A DNA stretch of 64,000 nt from Gimesia maris (GTDB lineage: Bacteria > Planctomycetota > Planctomycetia > Planctomycetales > Planctomycetaceae), in assembly GCF_008298035.1 (NCBI RefSeq), contig NZ_CP042910.1, forward strand, positions 2,867,001-2,931,000. The letters run 5' to 3'. Position 1 is the first letter of the stretch. Every line of letters starts with the position of its first letter. The notes below the pieces were generated by a model, which worked only from the letters and a program-made list of their open reading frames with translations, had not been told where the DNA came from and searched no databases. Positions 8,336 through 16,623 of the stretch are shown here, one piece after another. Made by a program: the position numbers and the translations under genes.

Positions 8336-8965
8336 ATGGCTCTGCCCATTGATCTCTGGTTGATTCATCCCGAATCAGAAATGTGTGATGCATTTCAAAC
8401 ACGTTTTGAAAGTCTCCCTCGTGTAACGGTCATCGAAAGCCGTTTTGAAGACCTCCCCCCGCACGACTGTTTTGTGACCGCCGCGAATGCCTTCGGGATT
8501 ATGAATGCGGGCATCGATGCCGCCGTGATCCACTTTCATGGCGTCGAACTGATGCAGCGGATTCAGCATCGCATCCTGGATGAGTATCTGGGCGAGCAGC
8601 CGATCGGCACTTCTTTAATCGAGCCTACCGGCAATTCGGATTATCCTTATGTGGCCCACAGTCCGACGATGCGTGTACCCGGTTCGATTTCCGGAACCGA
8701 CAAAGTGTATGCGGCGACCTGGGCTTCGCTGCTGGCCGTGTATCAGCACAACGTGCGACAGACGGATGAAAGGCAGAAGATTAACTCGGTCGTATTTCCC
8801 GCGATGGGAGCCGGCTTCGGGAATGTGCCTTACAAAGAGGTGGCCCGCCAGATGGCGGTCGCTTACGCGCATTATCTGAGTCCACCTCACCGGATGAACT
8901 GGGATACGGTGATTGGCCGCCAGAAAGCGATTGCCTACGACGAGGGGAAACTGGTGGTCCGTTGA
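8336..8965 (+). CDS. Macro-domain protein (ADP-ribose binding/processing)
   Basis: 209 residues. It has the macro-fold order: an N-terminal strand (PIDLWLIHPE), a strand-loop with FVTAANAFGIMNAGIDAAV that corresponds to the ADP-ribose-contacting 'NAAN..L..GGGVA' region, and a C-terminal VVFPAMGAGFGNVPYKEVAR corresponding to the 'FPAIGTGIYGFP' phosphate loop. Known macro proteins bind or hydrolyse ADP-ribose derivatives. Here the glycine loop is diverged (MNAGID in place of GGGVD), so catalytic activity is uncertain. Cytoplasmic, monocistronic with its own promoter. Start supported by promoter position and the AGAAAGG about 15 bases upstream. Confidence 0.75.
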   Translation: MALPIDLWLIHPESEMCDAFQTRFESLPRVTVIESRFEDLPPHDCFVTAANAFGIMNAGIDAAVIHFHGVELMQRIQHRILDEYLGEQPIGTSLIEPTGNSDYPYVAHSPTMRVPGSISGTDKVYAATWASLLAVYQHNVRQTDERQKINSVVFPAMGAGFGNVPYKEVARQMAVAYAHYLSPPHRMNWDTVIGRQKAIAYDEGKLVVR

Positions 8966-8975
8966 AATCTATTTG

Positions 8976-8984
8976 TGCTATAAT
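8976..8984 (+). promoter_or_regulatory. Extended -10 promoter element
   Basis: TGCTATAAT, an extended -10 (TGnTATAAT), 42 bp upstream of the ATG at 9026. The nearby TTGAAA (8962-8967) is too close to serve as -35, so an extended -10 promoter is likely. Confidence 0.5.
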
Positions 8985-9025
8985 ACAGTCAGAAAAAATG
9001 GTACATTTTAGAAAAGTTTTCAGCG

Positions 9026-9718
9026 ATGAATCTGATTGAGAACCCAGAAGAACAGATCATTTCGCCAGCGGTTGAGGATTGGCAGGGACAAGAATCCGGG
9101 TTTGTATTTGAGATCAACACGCTCGCCTGTTTTTATACGGTCTGGGCGTTTTGTTTTGCTTTTTATGGTTTGAAAGTTAATGATTTCAATCGACTGAAAT
9201 TTGAGCCGCCTGCCTTTGGTTTTCTACAGGTAGTAGGAGATCAATTTACTTCCCTGGGATATAATCTGCTCTTCTTTTGTCTTGTCTCATCCGCACTGTT
9301 TACCGGTCTTCTGTTTGGGCTGCGTGCGGTTTTACCAGTCCACTTCAAGAAGTATCTGTGCTGGAGACTGCCTGCAGGATTTCAGTTTCCAAAGAAGGTG
9401 AATCGTGCCTGGCCTGCCGTGCTGTCGGCCTGTATAAGTTTCGCTTCTACTACGGTTCTGTTTTTTGCCTTCACGCATCTGCGTGCAGAACGATCTCGGG
9501 GGCAAGCCGTAGTGTGGTATGAGGGACCTGCAGCTGATTATATAAACTGGGTTTTCGTAGCAGGTTGGACTCTCTCATATCTGGCAGTTTACTTCGCGGC
9601 ATTCACAGACAGTTATTTTGCCAGTCGCTGGAACTGGCTGGGTAAATTTGCGTCAGGCGTCATTGGTGTTAACCTTACTGCTTCCCTTATTATCATGGTA
9701 GTTGTCTACGAAGACTGA
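9026..9718 (+). CDS. Four-span membrane protein, unknown
   Basis: 230 residues. Hydrophobic segments lie at about 34-51 (FYTVWAFCFAFYGLKV), 78-98 (NLLFFCLVSSALFTGLLFGL), 133-152 (LSACISFASTTVLFFAF), 177-196 and 207-226. It is preceded by an extended -10 promoter. No catalytic motif or family recognised. It closes the run of membrane and exported unknowns that begins at 1619. Confidence 0.55.
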   Translation: MNLIENPEEQIISPAVEDWQGQESGFVFEINTLACFYTVWAFCFAFYGLKVNDFNRLKFEPPAFGFLQVVGDQFTSLGYNLLFFCLVSSALFTGLLFGLRAVLPVHFKKYLCWRLPAGFQFPKKVNRAWPAVLSACISFASTTVLFFAFTHLRAERSRGQAVVWYEGPAADYINWVFVAGWTLSYLAVYFAAFTDSYFASRWNWLGKFASGVIGVNLTASLIIMVVVYED

Positions 9719-9864
9719 CATGAGAATTCTATGTCCACGACGCATAACCACACCAGTTCCTGAGAAATATCAGAAATTCTCCCCTCAACATCTGCAGTGT
9801 CGGTACTATAAATCTTGATATGATATCAAGTTCTATTTCCTGTTAAGCGAAAGTGAAATCATAG

Positions 9865-11364
9865 ATGGTTGAGAATGAACAAGCGGCGAATTCCACAGCC
9901 GACCTGGTTCTGCTGACTGGTGCGACCGGTTATGTCGGCGGACGATTGCTGCAGGCACTAGAACAGCGGGGACAGCGACTGCGGTGTCTGGCGCGGCGGC
10001 CTGAAAATCTGCGTGCGCGGGTGGGGGAAAATATTGAAGTTGTAGCCGGCGATGTGCTGGATGCGGAGACACTGCCGCCAGCGCTGGAGGGCGTGAAGGT
10101 GGCGTATTACCTGATTCACTCGATGGGTGAGAAAGGTTCGTTTGAAGAGAATGACCGCCGGGCTGCTGAGAATTTTGCCAACGCGGCCCGGGACGCGGGT
10201 GTCGAGCGGATCATCTATCTGGGTGGACTGGGGAATGAAGCAGAAACACTCTCGCCACATCTGCGGAGTCGCCAGGAAGTGGGACAGATCCTGCGAGAGT
10301 CGGGCGTGCGGGTGCTGGAGTTTCGGGCGTCGATTGTGATCGGTTCGGGCAGCCTGTCGTTTGAAATGATCCGCTCTCTGGTGGAACGTCTACCCGTTAT
10401 GATTACACCCAAATGGGTCATGCGGTCGGCACAGCCGATTGCGATTGAGGACCTGATCGCTTATCTGACTGCAGCGCTGGATGTGTCGTTACCGGAAAGC
10501 CGAGTGTATGAGATTGGCGGAGCCGACGAAGTTTCATACGCGGAAATTATGCGCGTGTATGCCCGCTGTCGCGAGATTCGCTTGCGTATGATTCCGGTGC
10601 CGGTACTGACGCCTTACCTGTCGAGTCTGTGGTTAGGTCTGGTGACGCCGCTCTATGCCCGCATTGGTCGCAAGCTGATTGAAAGTATCGTGCATTCAAC
10701 GGTTGTGCAGGATCAGAGTGCGTTGCAGGCGTTCGATATCAAACCGATGGGCATTGAAGCCGCGATCCAGCGGGCGTTGATCAATGAAGAACAGGAGTTT
10801 GCTGAGACGCGCTGGTCGGATTCGCTGTCTTCGTCGGGTTCCCTGCCCACCTGGACCGGGGTCCGTTTCGGAACGCGGTTTATTGATTCCCGTTCTGTTG
10901 ATGTCGCGCGACCTGCAGAGATCACGTTTACGCCGATTCGCAGGATTGGCGGCGATACGGGCTGGTATGCCTGCAACTGGTTGTGGCATCTGCGGGGCTG
11001 GCTGGACCTGTTGGTCGGCGGGATTGGTGTGAGACGGGGACGGGCGAACGCAGAAACGCTGCGTGTCGGCGATACGGTCGATTTCTGGCGGGTTGAAGCT
11101 TATGAACCGAATCGGCGGTTGCGACTGCTGGCGGAGATGAAGCTGCCTGGTCGTGCGTGGCTGGAATTCGAAGTGACCGGCACAGGTGAGACGTCGACGA
11201 TCACGCAGACAGCGATCTTCGATCCCGTGGGGCTGTGGGGGCGATTGTACTGGTATGCGGTCTGCCCGCTGCATCACTTTGTGTTTTCCGGGATGATTCA
11301 CAACATCGCGGCTGCTGCAGAAGCGATTCCGGAACGTGATACAGGTTCTGCAGAAATCGGGTAG
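9865..11364 (+). CDS. NAD(P)-binding SDR protein fused to DUF2867-like domain
   Basis: 499 residues. Residues about 10-240 form an atypical short-chain dehydrogenase (NmrA/YbjT-like) with the Rossmann signature TGATGYVGGRLLQAL, an acidic-residue-containing GDVLD after the third strand, and YYLIHSMG. The C-terminal ~170 residues (from VRFGTRFIDSRSV) match the START-like DUF2867 domain that is usually fused to this Rossmann type: WRVEAYEPNRRLRLLAEMKL and a TQTAIFDPVGLWG strand. The family is linked to oxidative stress or quinone chemistry, but the substrate is unknown. Cytoplasmic. Promoter not identified. Confidence 0.8.
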   Translation: MVENEQAANSTADLVLLTGATGYVGGRLLQALEQRGQRLRCLARRPENLRARVGENIEVVAGDVLDAETLPPALEGVKVAYYLIHSMGEKGSFEENDRRAAENFANAARDAGVERIIYLGGLGNEAETLSPHLRSRQEVGQILRESGVRVLEFRASIVIGSGSLSFEMIRSLVERLPVMITPKWVMRSAQPIAIEDLIAYLTAALDVSLPESRVYEIGGADEVSYAEIMRVYARCREIRLRMIPVPVLTPYLSSLWLGLVTPLYARIGRKLIESIVHSTVVQDQSALQAFDIKPMGIEAAIQRALINEEQEFAETRWSDSLSSSGSLPTWTGVRFGTRFIDSRSVDVARPAEITFTPIRRIGGDTGWYACNWLWHLRGWLDLLVGGIGVRRGRANAETLRVGDTVDFWRVEAYEPNRRLRLLAEMKLPGRAWLEFEVTGTGETSTITQTAIFDPVGLWGRLYWYAVCPLHHFVFSGMIHNIAAAAEAIPERDTGSAEIG

Positions 11365-11466
11365 CTTCCCTGCTCTCATTTGCGTTAAATTATTCGGCAG
11401 GCTGCCTGTTGTATGACTCAGTAAACTGCAGACAGCACAATTATTCACTCTGACGTGAGGCAACTC

Positions 11467-12135
11467 ATGAAAAAAGTTTTGCTGACTGGTTTTGAAGCCT
11501 ATGGTTATACGCCGATCAACCCCGCTGAATCGGTGGCGCGGGCGCTGGAGGGGACAACAGTTGGAGACGCGGAGATTGTCTCGCGGATTGTGCCGAATAC
11601 GTTTTTTAAATGTATCGATTTCGTCACCGCAGCGATCGAAGAAGTCCAGCCGGAACTGGTGGTGATGATGGGCGAATACGGGGGCCGGTCGATGGTTACC
11701 GTAGAGCGACTGGCACAGAACCTGAATGACGGGACGCGGTACGGTTTAACCGACAATGCGGGCCAGTCACCGCAGGAGGATTTGACGGCTGCAGAGGGGC
11801 CCGTTGCGTATTATGCGACGCTTCCCCTGCGCGCCATGGTCAAAGCGATGCGGGAGGCAGGCGTTCCCGCCGACATCTCGGATGCAGGGGGAACGTTCTG
11901 CTGCAATCACCTGATGTATGGCGTTCTGCATTATCTCGCACAGAAGCAGTCAGCCATCCGGACGGGTTGGATTCATCTCCCGTTTCTACCCGCGGTGGCG
12001 GCCCTGGAGGAAAATCTGGGGTCTCCCAGCATGTCTGTTGAGACTGCCGTCGCGGGAGTGAAAATGGGGATTCAGGCAGCCCTGGACTATCCTGAGGATC
12101 TCAATGAAGCCAGCCCTTCCCGCCTGTTGATATGA
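11467..12135 (+). CDS. pcp: Pyroglutamyl-peptidase I (peptidase C15)
   Basis: 222 residues, the expected length. Removes N-terminal pyroglutamate from peptides in the cytoplasm. Family landmarks: KKVLLTGFEAYG at the N-terminus; the catalytic Glu region GGRSMVTVERLAQN; the catalytic Cys in GGTFCCNHLMYGVLHY; and the catalytic His in WIHLPFLP. All three residues of the Glu-Cys-His triad are present. Start at 11467 because GTGAGG lies 6-11 bases upstream; the GTG at 11455 is itself part of that site. Lies 100 bp downstream of the SDR gene on the same strand. Confidence 0.9.
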   Translation: MKKVLLTGFEAYGYTPINPAESVARALEGTTVGDAEIVSRIVPNTFFKCIDFVTAAIEEVQPELVVMMGEYGGRSMVTVERLAQNLNDGTRYGLTDNAGQSPQEDLTAAEGPVAYYATLPLRAMVKAMREAGVPADISDAGGTFCCNHLMYGVLHYLAQKQSAIRTGWIHLPFLPAVAALEENLGSPSMSVETAVAGVKMGIQAALDYPEDLNEASPSRLLI

Positions 12136-12224
12136 CGTAAAGACCTATATGTAAGTTGTTTATATCAATCGGTAGATGTCCGAAATGGATTTCGACATTT
12201 TTCTCCGCTTTCTTATGAAGCGAC

Positions 12225-12254
12225 TTGACGCTTTCCTTTCTGGCTCGCTATATT
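12225..12254 (+). promoter_or_regulatory. Promoter of DUF1559 gene with long leader
   Basis: TTGACG (12225-12230), 18 bp spacer, TATATT (12249-12254). Start of transcription near 12261 would give a leader of about 240 nt before the ATG at 12501. I see no strong hairpin or known riboswitch in that leader. The rest of 12136-12224 contains nothing recognisable. Confidence 0.55.
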
Positions 12255-12500
12255 GTTGATATTGAGACTCAGTGTCAGTTTTGTGTCTGGGCTCAATAAG
12301 AATCAATGTTTCGTTTCCGGATTAGCCCGCAAAAGGTATCAGGACCAACGCGAAGGCAGTGTTGAGAGTATTTGATTGCTCCCCTGTTCTTCTGAAATAG
12401 AGGTCTCCTCAGTAGCCAGCCAATCGCTCCGGCGAGTTTCACGTCCATGTGGGATGTGAATGACCCCTTTACTGGTTTCCAACTGAAGGAGATACCCACC

Positions 12501-13487
12501 ATGTTGTCTCGTACAACACATCGTCCCCGTTTCCGCGCTCCGCAGCGCGCTGGTTTTACTCTGATCGAACTACTGGTCGTGATTGCGATTATTGCGATTC
12601 TGATTGCGTTGCTGTTACCCGCCGTTCAACAGGCACGTGAAGCGGCTCGCCGTTCGCAGTGTAAGAATAATCTGAAACAGGTCGCCCTGGCGACTCATAA
12701 TTTCCACGATACGTTTTTGCGGTTCCCGTTTGCGGTTTCAGACTATGAAGTCACTGCTGATCTGTCGGATCCGAATAATTTACCTGGTGCGACCTGGATC
12801 ACGGGACATATTGAAATTATGCCCTACCTGGAACAGGATGCCGTAGCACGGCGCTGGGATAAAGAGCAGCCACGAAACAGCACTGATGATTCGGATGGAG
12901 ATGGCTTCACCAATGCGATGCTGGTGCAGATGATCGTTCCCACATTTTTATGCCCCTCAATGACAATGCCCAGTGCACCCCTTAGCGATAACCGGGCTCC
13001 TGCCAGTTACATTTTCTGTTCAGGGACAAAGGATCCGATGCATTTTCAATATCCCGGTGCTTTTGCTGCTGAGGAAGCATTCGATGGTGCAATTATTCCG
13101 AGGCGATTAAATCCCAATGACTCTGCAAGTCCCAGTTATCAGAAAAAAACAAAAATGCGTGATATTACAGATGGGACAACCAATACGTTCCTGTTAGGGG
13201 AAACTGATTTTGCACCCCAGGGTAAACCATCAACTACCTATGGCTGTGTCTGGGCTTATGGATATATCGGCTACTCATGGGGGAATACTTATCATCGCTT
13301 TAATAACCATAAAGTAAACTCTGCGGATCTATTTTATACCTACGGTGCTTTTCGCAGCCAGCATCCTGGAGGAGCACATTTCGCAATGGCAGATGGTTCC
13401 GTCCATTTTCTTTCAGAAAATATTAACTATGAATTGTACCAGGCACTCTCGACTCGTGCCGATGGTGAGATCGTTGAATTTCCTTAA
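12501..13487 (+). CDS. DUF1559 protein with prepilin-type N-terminus
   Basis: 328 residues. The N-terminus has the prepilin processing site and helix ([19 protein letters not shown], Gly just before Phe), followed by [20 protein letters not shown], the hallmark of planctomycete DUF1559 pseudopilin-like proteins. The body ends with [20 protein letters not shown], the typical H-X9-DG terminal motif. Presumably processed by a prepilin peptidase and assembled or displayed in the envelope. Start at 12501 because GAAGGAG lies 9-15 bases upstream, giving a basic leader of about 17 residues before the cleavage site. Followed by a small lipoprotein gene, the usual partner arrangement. Confidence 0.88.
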   Translation: MLSRTTHRPRFRAPQRAGFTLIELLVVIAIIAILIALLLPAVQQAREAARRSQCKNNLKQVALATHNFHDTFLRFPFAVSDYEVTADLSDPNNLPGATWITGHIEIMPYLEQDAVARRWDKEQPRNSTDDSDGDGFTNAMLVQMIVPTFLCPSMTMPSAPLSDNRAPASYIFCSGTKDPMHFQYPGAFAAEEAFDGAIIPRRLNPNDSASPSYQKKTKMRDITDGTTNTFLLGETDFAPQGKPSTTYGCVWAYGYIGYSWGNTYHRFNNHKVNSADLFYTYGAFRSQHPGGAHFAMADGSVHFLSENINYELYQALSTRADGEIVEFP

Positions 13488-13559
13488 TCATAGGTTGAAT
13501 ACCAGGCTGCGACTCGCATGAAAATATACCGGTCGCATGCCTGTGTTCAGGAGAGAAAT

Positions 13560-13856
13560 ATGTTTCGTGTTGTGTGTGTGCTACTATTGCTGTGGCCAGT
13601 GTTGCTGACTGGTTGTGGCGGTTCTGATTCTGATGTGCAGATTGGCGTTCCCTCTGATGTTTCCACGCCTCCACCAATCTCGCTGGATGAATGGAATCAG
13701 ATGACGGACATCAATCAGAAATATGATGTTGACACCCTGGAGCGATTGAGAGCCAGTGATCCCGAGCTGGAAAGTGAGAATGCCTGGAACCAGTTTATGA
13801 AAGAGGTGGTCATGCCAAAAATGAAAGAGGAACAACCACGTCCTCCACAACATTAA
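13560..13856 (+). CDS. Small lipoprotein downstream of DUF1559 gene
   Basis: 98 residues. Signal peptide FRVVCVLLLLWPVLLTGCGG with lipobox LTGC (Cys at about residue 19), so exported and lipid-anchored. The mature part is acidic, helical and has no known domain (ISLDEWNQMTDINQKYDVD). Start at 13560 with AGGAGAG about 6-12 bases upstream; the longer frame from 13518 would bury the signal peptide. Seventy bp after the DUF1559 gene and probably co-transcribed with it. Confidence 0.65.
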   Translation: MFRVVCVLLLLWPVLLTGCGGSDSDVQIGVPSDVSTPPPISLDEWNQMTDINQKYDVDTLERLRASDPELESENAWNQFMKEVVMPKMKEEQPRPPQH

Positions 13857-14456
13857 CCTGCTCTTCAGGTTTAGCGATTCGTCTTCTGCATCCTCAACCG
13901 GCATGAGCAACCAGGGCGGGTCAACGTACTGTGAGCTGGGATCTTCCTGCTATTGAATAGCTGTTCGATTTCAAATCACCTCTGTTTCCGCAGTCGATCA
14001 ACCGCTGTGAGAAGTCTGGATGTCAGAGCTTCTCACAGCGGGGATTGACGCTGCCCTGCTCCCTACAGCCATTCTGTCGCAGTTCGCTGTTGTAACAGAA
14101 TCTGCTCTGCGCGTTTACCACTCAGGTTGTCTGACACGCGACCGCCATTCCAGGCAAATCTCCGCGCCAACTCCTGTATTTACAGGATCTTCTTTGAATG
14201 CTGCTCACCGGCATACGATTTGCGTTCTGATTTTCTCAGCTTCGAAACAGCAACCAATATTGCGCGTACGCGTTGAACAACTTTGAAGTCAGGACAGATA
14301 GATACCCATATCTGTGATTGTCCTTTATTCGAAAGACTGTTTCCGGTTTTACTGTAGCGTTTTCCGGGCCATTCAGGCCGAGTGTATTTGTTTGGGAGAC
14401 GCTACGGTGAAATGCGATGTGGTCAAAAATCATATACCATTTTAAGGAGGAAGAAA
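13857..14456. other. Long intergenic region with two inverted repeats
   Basis: 600 bp without a credible gene. It holds the strong hairpin at 14002-14041 (separate entry) and a weaker inverted repeat ACAGATA (14294-14300) / TATCTGT (14309-14315), flanked by AGGACA and TGTCCT. The latter lies 140 bp upstream of the cysteine-rich copper protein and might be an operator. Frames such as 14020-14286 look non-coding. Confidence 0.5.
14002..14041. repeat. Strong hairpin, 13 bp perfect stem
   Basis: CCGCTGTGAGAAG (14002-14014) pairs with CTTCTCACAGCGG (14029-14041) without mismatch. The loop can add four pairs, TCTG (14015-14018) with CAGA (14024-14027), leaving one bulged G and a 5-nt loop. No T-tract follows on either strand, so it is not a standard intrinsic terminator. 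It could be a processed RNA structure or a mobile palindromic element. Confidence 0.7.
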
Positions 14457-14774
14457 ATGAGTCTCAAACAATCCTGTATCGACGCCTGTCTGAAATGCGC
14501 GACAGACTGTGAATTCTGTCTGGACGCCATGATTGGAAAAGAGAGCGATAACGACTGCCCTCACTGCTGTCGCGAGTGTGTTGATATCTGTCTTTATACA
14601 GCGCAGGCGCTGGCCCGTAACAGCAAATATTCATCACAGATCAGCCAGTTATGCGCTGACATCTGTACCTGGTGCGCAGAGCAGTGTGAGGCCCACGAAC
14701 ATTATCACTGTCAGGCATGCGCCGCTTCCTGTCGGAAGTGTGCCGCGGAATGCAAAGAAATCGTCACTGTCTGA
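14457..14774 (+). CDS. Cysteine-rich four-helix copper-storage-type protein (Csp/DUF326-like)
   Basis: 105 residues with 19 cysteines arranged as CxxxC and CxxC pairs along helices (for example CIDACLKCATDCEFC and CQACAASCRKCAAEC). This is the pattern of the Csp/DUF326 four-helix bundles that fill their core with Cu(I) thiolates. No signal peptide or Tat motif is present, so it is a cytosolic Csp3-like form. Start at 14457 with an excellent AAGGAGG seven bases upstream; the frame from 14382 is an extension without a binding site. Followed 138 bp later by a DJ-1/PfpI protein. Role in copper storage is inferred from family knowledge. Confidence 0.88.
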   Translation: MSLKQSCIDACLKCATDCEFCLDAMIGKESDNDCPHCCRECVDICLYTAQALARNSKYSSQISQLCADICTWCAEQCEAHEHYHCQACAASCRKCAAECKEIVTV

Positions 14775-14912
14775 CAGTCGTTGTATTCCAGGGGAGCAAC
14801 ATGATTCAATTGTCTTCCGCACCCATGGCGGCTGTAGAGGAAATTGTGAACTTACTCCCCTGGTCCCGTAGAAGCAGATCATTTTTCAAAGAAACAATCG
14901 AGGTTTAATCTT

Positions 14913-15479
14913 ATGTCGAAATTTAATTTAGAGGGAAAGCGAATTGCATTTCTGGTAACCGATGGATTTGAGCAGGTCGAACTGACTGAGCCCTGGGAGG
15001 CAGCCCTGCAGGCAGGTGCGGATGTGCAACTGATCTCATTGAATGCAGGCAAGGTTCAGGGAGTGCATCACGATGAAAAAGGCGATCAGTTTGCGGTCGA
15101 TCAAACCGTCGATGAAGTGAGCGCGGAGGATTTTCAGGGACTGGTGCTTCCCGGCGGCGTATTCAGCCCTGATGCGCTGCGGGTGCATGAAACCGCAATG
15201 GACTTTGTGCGCGACTTCTTCAAGCAGGGAAAACCGGTAGCCGCGATCTGCCATGGCCCCTGGTCACTGGTGGAAGCAGATGTGGTCTCTGGTCGTCGTG
15301 TGACCTCTTGGCCGAGTCTGAAGACCGACCTCAAAAATGCCGGCGCGACGTGGGTGGATGAGGAATGCGTCTGCGATGAAGGCCTGGTGACCAGCCGTAA
15401 TCCGGATGATCTGCCTGCGTTCTGTAGTAAAATGCTGGAAGAGTTTGCCGAAGGGAAACACGCAAAACAGACCGCTTGA
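14913..15479 (+). CDS. DJ-1/PfpI family protein (YhbO/protease I-like)
   Basis: 188 residues, normal length for PfpI/YhbO proteins. N-terminal KRIAFLVTDGFEQVELTEPW carries the conserved acidic residue (Glu in EQVEL). The nucleophile elbow is VAAICHGPW with Cys about residue 113 followed by His, and a C-terminal DLPAFCSKMLEEF. Members are glyoxalase/deglycase-type or stress chaperone-like enzymes in the cytoplasm. It lies downstream of the copper-storage-type gene on the same strand, suggesting a stress-linked pair. A small hairpin CCGGG/CCCGG (15494-15513) after the stop may act as terminator. Confidence 0.87.
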   Translation: MSKFNLEGKRIAFLVTDGFEQVELTEPWEAALQAGADVQLISLNAGKVQGVHHDEKGDQFAVDQTVDEVSAEDFQGLVLPGGVFSPDALRVHETAMDFVRDFFKQGKPVAAICHGPWSLVEADVVSGRRVTSWPSLKTDLKNAGATWVDEECVCDEGLVTSRNPDDLPAFCSKMLEEFAEGKHAKQTA

Positions 15480-15543
15480 TTAGTTTGATTCAGCCGGGAC
15501 AATTTACGCCCGGATTGAGCTGAGAAAAACATGCCAGGACGTA

Positions 15544-15590
15544 CCCTGCAGTGGATGTGATTTAATCACAAGCAGAGATCCATTGCAGGG
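15544..15590. repeat. Nested hairpin element
   Basis: Outer stem: CCCTGCA (15544-15550) with TGCAGGG (15584-15590), a G-T wobble, then TGGAT (15552-15556) with ATCCA (15578-15582). The loop holds a second hairpin, GTGAT (15557-15561) / ATCAC (15565-15569). No T-tract follows. It sits in the 324 bp gap between the PfpI gene and the gene at 15804 and is of unknown role. Confidence 0.65.
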
Positions 15591-15688
15591 CGTTCTGCAT
15601 TAATGGGTTGAATCAAAAGTCGTGCGGGTTGTTGCGATGCCCGTATCGAGTTGATTGTTAAGTGTTTGTTTAAGTGCATCTCGGCGTG

Positions 15689-15716
15689 TTGACTTCGGAA
15701 AATGCTGTGCCATAAT
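15689..15716 (+). promoter_or_regulatory. Promoter of gene at 15804
   Basis: TTGACT (15689-15694), 16 bp spacer, CATAAT (15711-15716), giving a leader of about 80 nt. Confidence 0.5.
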
Positions 15717-15803
15717 AAGTGTTCGTGTGGCCAGGGTTCTGTTCTGGAAGAGAGATTCCTGGTTTATGTGATGTCGAAAATTGACTGAAGTGAGCAGCTT
15801 ATC

Positions 15804-16355
15804 ATGGCAGCAGAAGAATATCAGAGACCGCGACGTAAGCGCAAACGAAAATCGACCGCTGAAGGGTTGACGAACACGAAAAAGTCAACGGGTGTGAAAA
15901 CGGAGACCAGTCAGAAAGGTAAGAAAAAGAAAGCGAAATCACAGGCTGATGAACCGTCAACACATAAACTCATCGCGCTGGTGATGCTGGGGATTGCGGT
16001 GTTTGGCTGGGCGTGTGCTGCAGCCGCTTATGCACATGTGAAAGAGGGCTGGCGCAACAACGAAACCGAACGCTTCGCTGCCGAAAACGGAGGCGATCTG
16101 GAATCTGAACTTCATACCACGCGACGTCGAGCCGCCCGGAGCGCGATGCTCAAGACCGCCTTTGTTTCGCTGATGGATTTCATTGGAAATGCGTTCCGCC
16201 AGATCCCTAATTTCTTCTCGGTGGTCGCGTTTACTTTTTCAGAACGTCTGTGGCTGGTGATATTGTTCGCGGTTCTCGAAGGAGGCGCCGTGGGACTGGG
16301 GTACATCATGGAAAAAGTAGGCGAAGGTTTTGTTGATACGCCTGAGTACCCGTAG
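15804..16355 (+). CDS. Membrane protein with very basic N-terminal tail
   Basis: 183 residues. The first 50 residues are Lys/Arg-rich (RPRRKRKRKS and KGKKKKAKSQ), then a helix (LIALVMLGIAVFGWACAAAAY, about 53-73), a charged linker, an amphipathic helix and a second hydrophobic segment near the C-terminus (LWLVILFAVLEGGAVGLGYIM). The basic tail could bind nucleic acid or acidic lipid, or only reflect topology. No family recognised. It is convergent with the sialidase-like gene; a hairpin element lies between them. Confidence 0.6.
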   Translation: MAAEEYQRPRRKRKRKSTAEGLTNTKKSTGVKTETSQKGKKKKAKSQADEPSTHKLIALVMLGIAVFGWACAAAAYAHVKEGWRNNETERFAAENGGDLESELHTTRRRAARSAMLKTAFVSLMDFIGNAFRQIPNFFSVVAFTFSERLWLVILFAVLEGGAVGLGYIMEKVGEGFVDTPEYP

Positions 16356-16526
16356 ACACTTTCCCTTACGTTCTTTCGTGGTAGAAAAGATAAAACGCTT
16401 CTATCAGTCTCATCAATGTCGTGAAGTTCGCTTGAAACCCTCCTGACGTGCGGATACATGGACCTGTACCCTGCTCTGAGAGAGTTGGTTCTGTTCCTCT
16501 CAATGGAACACTTTCTCTGTCAGTTT

Positions 16527-16574
16527 CCTGTTGTCTGCGACAGCCCCGAATTGCATTCGGGGCTACCCAGGATG
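16527..16574. repeat. Dispersed single copy of the two-hairpin repeat module
   Basis: A ~48 bp segment similar to the 3' part of the ~271 bp repeats at 29-33 kb. First a GTTGTC-tgc-GACA-type hairpin, then the perfect 9 bp stem GCCCCGAAT (16543-16551) / ATTCGGGGC (16555-16563) and CTACCCAGGA. Relative to the array copies (CCTCGAAT/ATTCGAGG) the stem differs by paired substitutions that keep base pairing. It is followed by TTTTTT (16575-16580), so it may terminate the 15804 transcript. Confidence 0.6.
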
Positions 16575-16623
16575 TTTTTTGATGCCTTAACTTTCTCTGG
16601 TGTGAAGCAGGACTGAAGACTCG

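Noticed and set aside
14020-14286. 88-codon frame between the lipoprotein and copper-protein genes
   Set aside because: Starts within the hairpin loop, no ribosome binding site, composition unlike neighbours and no recognisable motif.
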